In this document: piece by piece, positions 46,336-56,973 of the stretch | How positions within the stretch are numbered: the stretch's first letter is position 1 | Layout of the letters: the number at the start of each line of letters is the position of its first letter | Source of the DNA: Trachythela sp. YZ-2020 | Taxonomy: Eukaryota > Cnidaria > Anthozoa > Malacalcyonacea > Clavulariidae | Assembly: GCA_016169945.1 (NCBI GenBank) | Contig: JADLSH010000138.1 | Location: 620,001-684,000 of the forward strand | Direction of reading: 5' to 3' | DNA: 64,000 bases | Position numbers and translations under genes: made by a program | Notes under the pieces: model-generated | The model's database searches: none | What the model saw: only the letters and a program-made list of their open reading frames with translations | Told to the model about the DNA's origin: nothing

Positions 46336-47966
46336 ATGGCTATTAGCAATAAATCACTTCTTGATGCAGCTGCAGCCCTTTTTGTAAATGATGTTATTGA
46401 CGAATGGGAGTTTGCTGCTGTATATGAACAGACCAGCAATAAAACACCTGAATTTCAATACTGGGAGTATGAAAAAGTTGAAACTCAACTTCAAAACATG
46501 ACGAACGACGAGTGCAAAGCCGATTTCAGAGTTAGTTTGGAGGATCTTCCCCTCTTGGCAGAAGCGTTAAGTATTCCGGATCGTTTTGTTTGCCCTAACA
46601 GAACAGTAGCAACAGGAATGGAGGGCTTATGTGTAGTTTTACGACGTTTTGCGTACCCTTGCCGATACACCGATATGATCCCTCGATTTGGTAGCTCTGT
46701 TTCGGAGCTGTGTTTGATTACCTCGGAGGTAACTGACTTTATTTTCGACATGCACGGCTATCTTCTGCAAGACTTTAATCAACCATGGCTTCATCCTCAA
46801 CGTTTACAAGAATACGCAAACGCTATTCATGCTGCTGGTGCGGCATTAGACAACTGTTGGGGATTTGTGGACGGCACTGTACGACCTATCTGTCGCCCTG
46901 GAGAGCATCAACGCGTTGTTTATAATGGCCATAAACGTGTGCATGCGATAAAATTTCAGTCAGTGGTTGCACCTAATGGTCTTGTGGCAAATCTTTATGG
47001 CCCAATAGGTAGAATTATTTTCTTTTGCTTTTATTTTAACTGTATTATATTTATATTTTTTCTCACTCATATTTATGGTATAATGATCTGGTTACTTGCA
47101 CTTCACTTGGTGGAATTAATATCAGAATGCTGTTTTTTTAGGGTTTGTATTCCAAGTGAGTATATATACACTTTAAGACCTGACCAGGAACGACTGCAAA
47201 AAAGTCGCAACCCGCACATCCGATCACCTATATATACATGAACTTACGGTTACAGCTCAACAGCTGGCCTCAGTTGGTTAGAGCGCTGCACCAGAATCGC
47301 AGGGCCGTGGGTTCAATTCCTACCAGAGGACCTTGTGCTGCACTGCTGCATATTTGTTGCAGTTGTTCCTGGTCAGGTCTTAAAGTGTACATATACTCAC
47401 TTGGAATACAAACCCTAAAAAAAAGCATTCTGATATTTATGGTATAGTCCTTCGTTATGAATATTTATAGTTTATGAATGTTTTTCATGCTGTTACTTCT
47501 AGAAGGAAAAATACATGATGCTGGGATGTTGAGGATGTCTGGTCTTTTGGATGAACTGGAGCAGCATTCAAACACCCCGCTTGGTGACCCCCTCTGTATT
47601 TATGGTGACCCTGCCTACCCGTTACGAAGACATCTTCAGAAACCCTACCAGCATGCTAACCTTACACCCAGAGAAGCTGAGTTCAACCAATCGATGAGTT
47701 CTGTGCGAGTTGGTGTAGAATGGGTTTTTGGTGACATCACCAATTATTTTAAGTTTTTGGATTTTAAAAAGAATTTAAAGATTGGATTGAGTGCTGTTGG
47801 CAAGATGTATTCTGTGTGTGCCCTGTTGAGAAATGCTCTTACCTGCCTTTATGGTTCAACTACTAGTTCCTATTTTCAAGTTGAACCTCCTACATCACAA
47901 GAATATTTTAATTTTAAGCTAATTAGAATTGTAGTACATTATGGTATAGTACAGTATATCCTGTGA
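46336..47966 (+). CDS. PIF/Harbinger transposase (DDE_Tnp_4), two exons, intact
   Basis: Exon 1 is 46336-47008 and ends ...GLVANLYGPI before GTAGAA. Exon 2 starts at 47503 after TTACTTCTAG and continues EGKIHDAGMLRMSGLLDELE, so the family motif PIEG..HD is restored by splicing. The product is 378 residues. HTH-like part about 90-130. First Asp D179 in WGFVDGTVRPICRPGEHQ, second D260 in CIYGDPAYPLRRHLQKPYQ, Glu E297 in VRVGVEWVFGDI, a DD(36)E spacing that fits the family. No stop or frameshift seen. The intron contains SINE sequence. It cuts the element out and reinserts it at TWA-like sites. Confidence 0.85.
47009..47502. other. Transposase intron with inverted SINE duplication
   Basis: A SINE of a second subfamily lies at about 47256-47430, with A box TGGCCTCAGTTGG and B box GGTTCAATTCC at 47310-47320. 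Its 3' half plus flanking AGCATTCTGATATT is repeated inverted at 47117-47215 (for example GGTTTGTATTCCAAGTGAG). The arms are about 85-95 bp around a roughly 140-bp loop. Confidence 0.75.
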
Positions 47967-49021
47967 GAAGAGATAATTTTCTAAGCTCAGAGGCTGGTTT
48001 AGCAGTCTATTTTCCACAGCAGTGAAAAATGACTCTGCTCACAGCAAAATTCTGGGATTTTTTTGTCACAACTTCTTGGGTTGATTTTTTATCTGCTTAT
48101 TGATAATTATATTTTTAAAAAAGTGGTTAATGTCAATTGCCAGCCGATAATATTTGCCTTTGACCCATGAAGTGCCAGCGCTCTTTCCCTGATGAGTAAA
48201 ATTGTCTGGCATTAGACAGAGTAAAATAATAAAGTAGGGTGGAATGCAACTTAATGGGTTAACATTCAGCAAAACCTGAAATTGGCCAGACAAATTGTAA
48301 TGTGTAAACATATTCTAAAAGATGAAATACAAAGGTTACAAGCGCTCTAAATACTCAAAAGCCTGAATTTGGGGATCAGGTAACAATTTGTATAAATAAT
48401 TTTGAGGCCGGCTGGGGGTCCAATCATTAAACATTGACCCCTCGTTAATTTGAGTGATGCAGTGCTTTATTTTCAGGCAGTTTATACAAGAAATCTTTAT
48501 TTACTGAACATAGTGCACATGGCAATCACTTAAAAATTTAGGTAAAATGATGTGTGGCAGTTTCTTGATCTGAAAATCCAGTAAATTCCTGGCTAATTTT
48601 GAGGGAAAGCCTGTGGAGCAAAAGAAACCAAGTTACTGTAATTAACCAAGACCATTTATTACCACCGCATTATAACAAGGAAATGCAAATATTTACAATT
48701 AAATATTGTTATGTATATTTTATGCTTTAACTTAAGCATTTGTAATTAAAATAATTTGTCAAATGCACATCACTGGCATGTTTAATAATGGGTCATTCCG
48801 GAAAATATTCAAGCTCACCCTAGCTCAGAGGAAATATATGCCATCTGAATGTAAACTTTATATCGATTAACATGCATTATTGTAGGATGCCCAAACGTGA
48901 ATGGAATCCATTTCCATTTTTTTCTCTTTTGAGAGAACATCAGATGTTTTCTGGAATGACCTAATGTTATCTTAAGTAATACACCATAAATAATTTATTT
49001 TAACAAATAAAAATTCAAAGT
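47967..49021. other. Spacer between convergent Harbinger 2 genes
   Basis: No coding motif. A+T-rich 3' ends of the two genes. Confidence 0.5.
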
Positions 49022-49789
49022 TCAATTTCTTAAGTTTTTAGTAATTTCGGCAAGAGCATTCAGAACACTCATTGTTACTGTCTGTTGTTGTTGCTGGAAC
49101 TGCTGTTGTTGTTGCTGAAATTGCTGTTGCTGTTGAAGCATGATTCGTTTAAATTCCTCTTGCCTCTGCGATTGATTCTCCATGTAAGTCAACTCCCTCT
49201 CTCGCAATTTCTTTGCTTCCTCCTGCTCCTTTCTTTTTACCTCCAATGACCCCTTCAATACATCCATAACATCACTGCTGTTTCGCCTTCGTTTCCTCTC
49301 TGGTGTTACCAACTCTCCATCTTCACTTTCTTCACTGTGTCTTCTTCTTGTTTGTCCAAGTCTCTCTGTCGCTTTCGTCCTCATTTCTTCTGCTGTTGCT
49401 TGACCCTGTTTTTCCTTTTCTTTTTTGTTCCCAACTGCCAACTCCAACTCATTCATCCTCTCAATTATATCAGTTATTGCCACGTCCCGCTTTGTATACT
49501 CCACTTCGATACCACTCGCACGTTCTTCCATTGCCTCTTTTCGTTTGAACTCTTTTACTAACTTGTCAAACTTCTCCCTTACTGACCTTTGACTGACTTT
49601 CATACCGGACTTGCTTAGATTCTCTGCTATGGTACTCCACACAGCACCCCTTTCTTTTGATCCTGATCGATACTGGAATGGCTCAAGTAGCAATACCTCC
49701 TGAAGAAGAAGGTCTTCATGGACGTCCTTCCATGTAAACAACGCCCGTTTACCATTATTAATAACCATACTTCCATCACTATTTTCCAT
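49022..49789 (-). CDS. Myb/SANT-like DNA-binding protein of Harbinger element 2, intact
   Basis: Start chosen at the ATG at 49789 (MENSDGSMVINNGKR). It follows directly after TTGTTTCAG, so this may also be the start of a coding exon behind a 5' UTR intron. 255 residues. About 17-90 is a Myb/SANT or trihelix-like domain (FTWKDVHEDLLLQEVLLLEP, GAVWSTIAENL, VSQRSVREKFDKLVKEFK). Then a charged linker with KRRRNSSD, a coiled coil rich in E/K/R/Q, and a Gln-rich tail followed by SVLNALAEITKNLRN. Such proteins bind Harbinger ends and bring the transposase into the nucleus. The frame is open throughout. Confidence 0.85.
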   Translation of the reverse strand: MENSDGSMVINNGKRALFTWKDVHEDLLLQEVLLLEPFQYRSGSKERGAVWSTIAENLSKSGMKVSQRSVREKFDKLVKEFKRKEAMEERASGIEVEYTKRDVAITDIIERMNELELAVGNKKEKEKQGQATAEEMRTKATERLGQTRRRHSEESEDGELVTPERKRRRNSSDVMDVLKGSLEVKRKEQEEAKKLRERELTYMENQSQRQEEFKRIMLQQQQQFQQQQQQFQQQQQTVTMSVLNALAEITKNLRN

Positions 49790-50510
49790 CTGAAACAAAT
49801 AAGATTTATCACAATGAAGATCAGGATTAACAGAACACAGGGCAAACTAGGTTAATTTTAGCCTTACTGAAATTAAACGAGAAATAAAGTTTCTAACTAA
49901 ACCTCGTGCAGGTTAAATCCTCTACAAAATTAACCCCTTCTATGAGGAACAATACACGAATTAAGTGGGAATAAGTTATGGATAAGTGGGGTTATTAACA
50001 AGCAATATATTTAGTATTGAATAGATTTATATAGTGTAATTTGGTCGCAAGTCGCTACTACTTTTTTTAAGTTTACACTTCGCTAGAACGTTTATTTCAA
50101 AACTTAATAATTATTTAAAAATTCAAGGATACAAAGTCTTCCTTGAGAACATAAACCATAAAGTACAGAAGTATAAAAACTGAAGCTAGGATTTCGCCAT
50201 GTTTGTTGACATATCTTGATTTCCAGCGCTCCGACCCACGATAAATATGCAGCTCAAATTTCCAGTATAATTTGCACTTCCGTTTTCAAAAATGCGTCGG
50301 ATAAACTGCTAGGGGCTATAGCAAATATTTCTACAAATTATTTTTATAGAAAAGAATAAAAAAATCAGCTTACTTTGCTTTTTAAAAAGTCGTCGTGAGG
50401 ACTACGAGATTTCTCCAAAATTTCGTACTCAGAAAGGCGACGGCTGCGACTTTCTAGCGTCAGTACCGGATGGGGTAAGCATATGGCGTGCGTTTCGCGC
50501 AAAAGTGACG
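49790..50510. other. 5' and terminal region of Harbinger element 2
   Basis: Holds the promoter side of the minus-strand gene. No further coding. It ends in the CTCGTACTCGTACTCGTA subterminal repeat at about 50514-50538. Confidence 0.5.
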
Positions 50511-50558
50511 AATCTCGTACTCGTACTCGTACTCGTAGTCGCTGCTAAAGCTCCCTAT

Positions 50559-50577
50559 TAACCGAGCAACAGAGTCC
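50559..50577 (-). mobile_element. Detached head of the split SINE
   Basis: TAACCGAGCAACAGAGTCC is the complement of a SINE 5' end (GGACTCTGTWGCTYRGTTA-like). It joins with the body ending at 46175 to give a normal D-arm, GCTCGGTTAGTTAGAGCGC. Confidence 0.75.
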
Positions 50578-50638
50578 AGCCGCCGAAGATCAACCGCAAT
50601 TTCAGCATATATAATGGCAGCGATTCCAGTACATGGTG

Positions 50639-50677
50639 CTCGGCATCTCGTTCGATTGGATTAATAGTAGAAGGTGT
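50639..50677 (-). repeat. 39-bp SINE 3' end fragment
   Basis: Identical to 46001-46039 (from CTCGGCATCTCGTTCG to AGTAGAAGGTGT). It stops exactly where the hairpin-rich element beginning TATAATATAACATTTATAG starts. Confidence 0.7.
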
Positions 50678-51770
50678 TATAATATAACATTTATAGTACG
50701 CGCGTGCTGATTGGTCGAGAAGCGTGTTTCTATAACTGTTTAGTAGAAATTGTGAGGTGTCTATTGCTTTTCCTGCATTCTGATTGGTCCAAATTGAGCC
50801 TCTAAAAAGTGATAGTCACTGCCCAGTGACTATCACTTTTTTTTCAAACTGGCTTCTTCGCAAGCTGCCGAATTTAAAACAAAAATCGTCTGATTCAAAG
50901 GTTTAAATGAAAGAAAGTGCCGCTAAATTCAAGGAGGATATATTTTTGACATTTTTAAAGGTAAGCGATAACAAATACACTATTTTTCTTCCATGAAAGG
51001 CAGCGTTTTCTCGCTGTTGAAATGAACATGTATAAAACTTTTTCCGTACGGCTCAACCACAAGTGTTTATTTTGAAAATGATTCGTTTTATCCTCATTTA
51101 TATCGTTATATTCAGCAAAAACCTAGCTGTGATATATTTTTAAAACCATTCTACTTTGTATTTGAGCCCTTCCAAAGTATTTTTCTCGCAAAACTGTTTG
51201 TTTTTGTTTCGCTTCGATATGTTTTTGACACTCGTCTTTTGCCGGCATGATTTTAATAACCGGCCTCTGAGAAAAGCGCTGAATTTTGTCCTATAGCCTA
51301 TTTAACTGACCTCGCAACTTTCTGTGTTTGTTTTTCTCTTTGAAATTTCTACTAAAACAATTAGTCGCCTCAGGCTCGGTGATTACAAGCCTATAGTCAC
51401 TTCGCCTTCGGCTCAGTGACTATAGGCTTGTAATCACCTCGCCTTCGGCGACTAATTGTTAAATAGAAACACGGAAATTTTCCCGCCAAAATTTAAAATC
51501 ATAAAAAAAACAAATTTAATGCGAATTATAAAACTTTGAATACTATTTAAAAACAATTTTAATGCTTTTACACATTTTTGACTGTTAATTTTCAAACAGA
51601 GTTGTTTTCTTGCAGCGAAATTGACGAGCAAAGGTCAGCATGCGTACGTAATGAGAATTTGTAAATTAATCGAGCTTAAAAAATGTCTTTTGAGTTATAT
51701 TATAAAAGAAATAGAGAACATTTTTTCCTGTGTTTCTATACAGTTATAGAAACATTTGTGGGAGTTTGGG
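50678..51770. mobile_element. Hairpin-rich non-autonomous element, limits uncertain
   Basis: Contains a perfect 18-bp stem at 50804-50841 (AAAAAGTGATAGTCACTG, 2-nt loop) and a nested 101-bp hairpin at 51358-51458. GTTTCTATAACTGTTTAG near the left is echoed inverted by CTATACAGTTATAGAAAC near 51737. No coding. Confidence 0.5.
51358..51458. repeat. Nested 101-bp hairpin
   Basis: CAATTAGTCGCC, GGTGATTACAAGCCTATAG and TCACT pair with AGTGA, CTATAGGCTTGTAATCACC and GGCGACTAATTG. CGCCTTCGG occurs in the loop and again in the right arm. Confidence 0.85.
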
Positions 51771-51825
51771 AGAACTCGAAATAACGTGGAAGGAATATTA
51801 TCCGTGGAAGGAGGCGATCCGAAAA

Positions 51826-53335
51826 GGAATATTATCAATGAGCTCGCATCTAAAAATCGGAAAAGTTCGCACATATTAGTGAAATTGATTTGAATGGTAA
51901 CTTAAGTAACGATTATAATAACATTTCAAATGCGTTTAATGATTAATTATCTAGCATTCCCCCGAAGCTTGCAGATAAAATAGATTTTAATGAAAGTAGT
52001 CGGTCCTACCTTGCTTATTTATCTGTCAAAATAATAGTGCTACTTTTCAATTAAAAGAAACTAATTTCCCAACAGTTTTTGTCCTTTTATCCAAGCTAAG
52101 TAGGTCAAAAGCAACTGGTTTGGACAAAATATCATCCAGATTACTCCGTGAGTGCCCTGATTTAATCGCAGAGACTGTAGTCTAATTTTTAACCGTTCTA
52201 TTATCACAGGCATTTATCCCGTGATGAATGGAAATGCGAAAAATTGGTCCCATTGCATAAACAAGGGAAACATTACTGCAAAGATAACTATGAACTATCG
52301 TCCTATTTCCATTATCCCTGTAGTGGCTAAAGTTTTCGAAAGGATAATTTACGATCAGGTGTATTCATTTCTGTCTGAAAATAACAAGTTAACTAATTGT
52401 CAGTCGGGGTTTCGTGGTTTACATTCTACTGTCACTGCTCTTCTTGACTCTTGAGACCACTAATGAATGGGCCTATAATATCGACCATGGAAATGTAAAT
52501 GCTGTTATATTTCTTGACCTTAAGAAAGCGTTTGATATCGTAGACCACGAAATACTGTTAGATAAACTAAATGCATATGGTATTGGTGGTGTTGCGGGAA
52601 ATTGGTTTAGATCATATCTCAAAGAACGTAAACAAAAATGTTCTGTTAATGGACATTTTCCGACAAATCGTTTACTTCGATATGGAGTTCCCCAGGGAAC
52701 TATATTAGACACTCTTCTATTTTTAATATATACTAATGACCTTCCTAATTGTCTTCCACATTCGCGAGCACGCATGTATGCAGTAATAATATTTATGACA
52801 TTGATCATAACTTTAACGAAGATCCTGCTAATGTCAGTGAATGGTTAACCGCGAATAGACTTACTTTGAACCAGACTAAAACTGAATTCATGCCAATCGG
52901 ATCTCGTCAAAGAATTAACTCCTTTATTGGCAATTAATAACGTTCCAGCAAAGCAAGTCCAACATACAAAGTCACTTGGTGTACTTATTGATGAGAACTT
53001 GTATTGGAACGTTCACATTCGAAATTTGTGTAAAACATTGCTTCCGGAATAGGTGCATTAAAGTGTATAAGACCATTCGTCTCTCCTTCCGCAATGCAAC
53101 TTATTTACAGTTGTTTAGTCCAACCCTATTTTGACTACTGTTGCATTATTTGGGATAGTTGCGGTAGTACTCTTGCGGATAAACTTCAAAAACTCCAAAA
53201 TCGTGCCGCCAGAGTACTGACGTTATCTAGTTATGATACCAATGCTGACTATCTGTTTGAAAAACTTGGTTGGAAAAACCTTGCATCTCAACGCAAAATT
53301 GCTAAAGCTATAATGAAATCGCTGAATGGTCTGTT
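51826..53335 (+). pseudogene. Decayed LINE ORF2 fragment, same family as the LINE at 41625
   Basis: Pieces align in order with that element: NELASKNRKSSHIS, SKLSRSKATGLDKISSRLLR, NYRPISIIPVVAKVFERIIY, SGFRGLHSTVTALL, VIFLDLKKAFDIVDHEILLD, GVPQGTILDTLLFLIYTNDL, LQKLQNRAARVLTLSSYD, LFEKLGWKNLASQRKIAKAI. The catalytic YADD region is deleted (MYA is followed by unrelated sequence). The endonuclease and 3' UTR are missing, and the copy is cut off abruptly at about 53335. Confidence 0.85.
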
Positions 53336-53785
53336 CAAGCCCGGTCAATCCCGGCCAAAACTTTTTTCTCACTTAAATTATTTTTTCTTTCAAATAATTT
53401 TTTCCGACTTGTTTTAACCCCAAAATTCCTTTTCAGACATTTCTGGTTAGGGTTAGGTTAAGGGTTGGAGGTGGGAAAGGTTTATTTTATAAGTATTTGA
53501 CTTAACTATAGTCAGGCAAATGCCCGCCGCAATTCCTATCGCTAGCTGCAAGTGTTTGTTCACTATCCGCCATGTTGTTTTGGGAAATAACACGCATGCG
53601 CACTTCTTTGCTGCGAGGAATTTTTGTCACGAATGACAGAAAATATCAAACACGTTTGATATTTGTTGTTCACGACACGAGTGACAAAAATCCTGTATAT
53701 TTTCCCCGCACACTAGGATTTTCGTCGCACGTAATTGGTCACGAATGACATCTGTGCGTACAACTTGCACTAGTGTGCGCCGGGC
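53336..53785. other. Non-coding, palindrome-rich
   Basis: AAATATCAAAC and GTTTGATATTT form an 11-bp stem at 53641-53664. Outer TTTTTGTCAC and GTGACAAAAA (about 53620 and 53681) extend the symmetry. Probably a decayed hairpin element. No gene. Confidence 0.5.
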
Positions 53786-53903
53786 TTAAGTTGCATTTTT
53801 CGCAACTGCTCCTGGCTAGGTTTAAAAATGTATATAAATTTCCGTTCGAGTATTCCATCTACTAACACCTTTTACTATTAATCCAATCGAAGGAGATGCC
53901 GAG
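53786..53903 (+). mobile_element. SINE body, tRNA-like head missing
   Basis: TAAGTTGCATTTTTCGCAAC, TGTATATAAATTTCCGTTCG, TACTAACACCTTTTACTATT, AATCCAATCGAAGGAGATGC. This is the same body as the complete copy 90 bp further on, with an extra 3' part ending GATGCCGAG. Confidence 0.75.
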
Positions 53904-53994
53904 AAAAATCTTCATATTTACCCATACACCATAAATTTTAATTATACTGACATCACTCCCATCATGTATACCGAACTTGCTGTTGATGCTCAGC

Positions 53995-54175
53995 AACTGG
54001 ACTCTGTAGCTTAGTTGGTTAGAGCGCTGCACCGGAATCGCAGGGCCGCAGGTTCAATTCCTGCCAGAGGACCTAAGTTGCATTTTTCGCAACTGCTCCT
54101 GCATGCCACTGTAGGTCTAAAAAATGTATATAAATTTCCGTTGGAGTTTCCATCTACTAACACCTTTTACTATAA
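53995..54175 (+). mobile_element. tRNA-derived SINE, best-preserved head
   Basis: A box TAGCTTAGTTGG at 54007-54018 and B box GGTTCAATTCC at 54051-54061, the spacing of an internal pol III promoter. The head reads GAGCGCTGCACCGGAATCGC. The body repeats TAAGTTGCATTTTTCGCAAC and ends ACCTTTTACTAT. The acceptor-stem halves do not pair well, so I call it a SINE and not a tRNA gene. Confidence 0.85.
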
Positions 54176-54211
54176 ACGCTAACTATAGTTAACTTTAACA
54201 ACATTTTTATG

Positions 54212-54302
54212 CGAAGATTCGGCGGTTGAGTTGTGAAAAACTACCTGTATTTTTGAGTTGTATTTTCAGGTAGTTTTACACAACTCAACCGCCGAAACTT
54301 CG
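54212..54302. repeat. 91-bp hairpin with about 36-bp arms
   Basis: CGAAGATTCGGCGGTTGAG, TTGTGAAAAACTACCTG pair with CAGGTAGTTTTACACAA, CTCAACCGCCGAAACTTCG. Only a few mismatches, loop about 18 nt. Confidence 0.85.
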
Positions 54303-56973
54303 TTATACTCTACCCACACTGGCACCGCACGTTCGAAACATTTTTATTCAATCGGCCCCTGCAAGAGGTTTGTTGAATCATTACAACGGGAGGAGTCGTC
54401 TGTTAATCCACTAACTGAAATTGTTAAAACTCACCATCCAGTTCGTATACTCATGATTATAACGTAATGTCAGTGCACATCTGCTGCCGATAATGTCAGA
54501 GCGGTTTAAGAACTTTGTTACCGTTAAATATTGTTAGGTTTATACTATTATTATCATACTAACATGATCTTAGGGATTAAGGTATTGCCCACTTGATATT
54601 AAAATGATATTGTGCGACAAAGCAATTTGCAGGTAGTCAGCTGACGTAGAAATATAGGCCAATTACAATATTTATTTCACATCAAGTAGTCATATTTTAG
54701 TATGTCTGATACACCTGCCAGTGTAAATGGTCAGTGACAACGCTTGTTGATGCGGCTACATTTGGAGAACTAAAGAAGTCTCATTTTTTGGGTAAGTTTT
54801 GCACTATAGATATATATATTTGTGAAAAATATACTCAATTTTCGTGAAAGGCGTGAAAAGAGTGTTTCTTCGCTATTTTCCAATAAAATTTTGTCATAGA
54901 TACGAAATGCCATCACGGCATTGGAAACGACATATTTGTTATCGTGCTCGTTGCATGTGAATTTCATTCCTTCGGCCAATTCGCTAAGTTACATATATAC
55001 CCTGCGATTTGTCGGACCGATTTTGGGTTTTGCTAAATGTTATTGACGAACATTTTCAGTTCGTGGTGTCGTTAAATGAAGTTTTCTTTTCTTTTATAAA
55101 TATCGTTAAAGTGCATCTGACATCGGCCCAACGTAACGCAGCATGTAAACGTAACTTAACATGAACTGACATACCGACTAGTCTGCGCTATATCATACAA
55201 GGCATCTTGCGTCTGCGCTGAAAGAATTACATAACGGCTATACGAGAATTTTCTTGTCAACTATTAGAATTTAGGAAACTACATTACTCATACATATTTT
55301 TTCTGGAAATATATTAAGTTGCAAATTTGAGAAAAACAATTAGACGGGATTAAAGAGTCGAGAAGCACTTGTAGCCCTAACTAACTATAAAAAAATATAT
55401 AACTCATGTTTACTTTGTCAAAGCTGGATCAAATCAAGCATATCTCTAGCAGTCTCAAACTAAGTCGTTGAGGAAATGAAATGACATTGCGGCTCCGTTC
55501 ACCAAAGGCGTATGAATTCGGAAGAGTAATTTAATTCGCATGGTTGCCTTTCATTCACACGGTACGTATGAAAGCTAAAGGATTCGAGCATAGCTAATGG
55601 TTCGAATTCGACCCATTTGAACAAATCGAAACGGATGAATTTGAGCACTTTTCCGAGTGTGTCCTGAGAACATTCTAGTCTCCATTATGTGCAACCCTAG
55701 TGTTAATCAATATTTATGAGTTGTAAATTATCGCTTCGAATAATTATCGGTTCCGCAGCATATGTGTCCATTGTCACTATTTTTTTGCTAAATATTTAAT
55801 TACTTTACACTTTTACTGCACGATATGACTTTTCGCGAGTTTTATTTGAGTTCGCGTGAACGTCCACTTTGTGGCAAATTTCAGGCGTTAAATGAAGGAT
55901 TAAAATATAGCCTGAATGTTACATCTACCTGAATGTGACTGGAGTCTGTTACACTTATGGCTTTTTGAACGCGGCTGTTGTGACGACCATGAGCTGATTT
56001 AAAGCGAATATGAGATTGAGGAAGAAGGTTAAACAAAATGGCGACCAATTAATATATGCAAAATAAGGTCGTAAAACCAGCTATGTTCTAGACGTTGTTC
56101 TCGGCTATAGTATATAGCTAGAAACACGCAGAATATTATTTCTTTTGATATGGATTTTTCAAATATTCAATCTAATCAGTTTTAACACATAAATTTATTA
56201 AAAATTTACGAAATGGTTGGTAAAATTGCACATATTTGTAAATTGCGCAAAATTTACATGCAACTGTGGGGATGTACAAAAGTAAATTCTATTTAATATT
56301 GATTCTACTACTGTGGGGACCCTTAGATGGTAGTTTGTGGCCCTGTAATTATGCGCATTTCAAACAAGTAGGGTCCTGAAGTCGATCTATTTTGCGACGA
56401 TTTACACTGAAACTATGCAATATATTTGAAATATAATCACACACCAATGTACACAGCATGATGGTGTCTCATCAGAGCATATAAGATTATATATTTACTG
56501 GAAAGCGGGGTTGCAACGCTTTTACAAACTTTAGCAAATAATCACTCCTTCGCATTATATACAGGGAAAGCGATTTGATCACGTGACCGAAATATTGAAA
56601 GGGAGAAAATTGCATAGCAACCAGCCACCGTGTTATTTTTCATTTTGGCGACGGTCGTACTACTGTAGTAGAAACGTTCATAGCCTCAATGTAGGCACGA
56701 TTTAATTTTGCCAACGCGGGAAAATGTGTTGTTTATAATTTCGTCTTTGACTCTGAAGCAGCATATAATTATTCAGTTCTATATGTCACATTATTTTGTC
56801 ATCTTAGACAAAAGTATCAAATTAGAAATAATGATCAAATGGCCGCGTTGGGAAGAATTTTATGAGCTCATCAATGTCACTTATCTTAGGGCGCGGTTCT
56901 TCAACTAGATATATGGCTGCAGAACAGTGGAAAGGATTTTTCTTTCTTCAAACAGTTTTAAATTTTCATGTTT
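54303..56973. other. No gene recognised
   Basis: Scattered short frames without motifs; no terminal repeats found. This could be ordinary intergenic or intronic DNA. Confidence 0.4.

Larger units (their letters stand above)
46176..50555. mobile_element. PIF/Harbinger element 2, both genes open
   Basis: Left end (TAGA)GAGCTTTAGCAGCGACTACGAG and right end, complement (TAGG)GAGCTTTAGCAGCGACTACGAG, form inverted termini. Both lead into ACGAGTACGAG-type repeats. It splits a SINE, so the insertion point is fixed to within a few bases. The exact 3-bp duplication is ambiguous (CTA/TAA-like) because of substitutions. It holds a transposase gene (plus) and a Myb/SANT-like gene (minus) in convergent order. 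Confidence 0.9.

Noticed and set aside
49303..49561. Plus-strand Ser/Leu/Phe-rich frames
   Set aside because: Antisense of the charged and Gln-rich part of the Myb/SANT-like gene.
54003..54073. Possible functional tRNA gene
   Set aside because: A and B boxes are good, but the acceptor stem does not pair properly, the anticodon stem has a mismatch, and the same head recurs with a SINE body at several sites.
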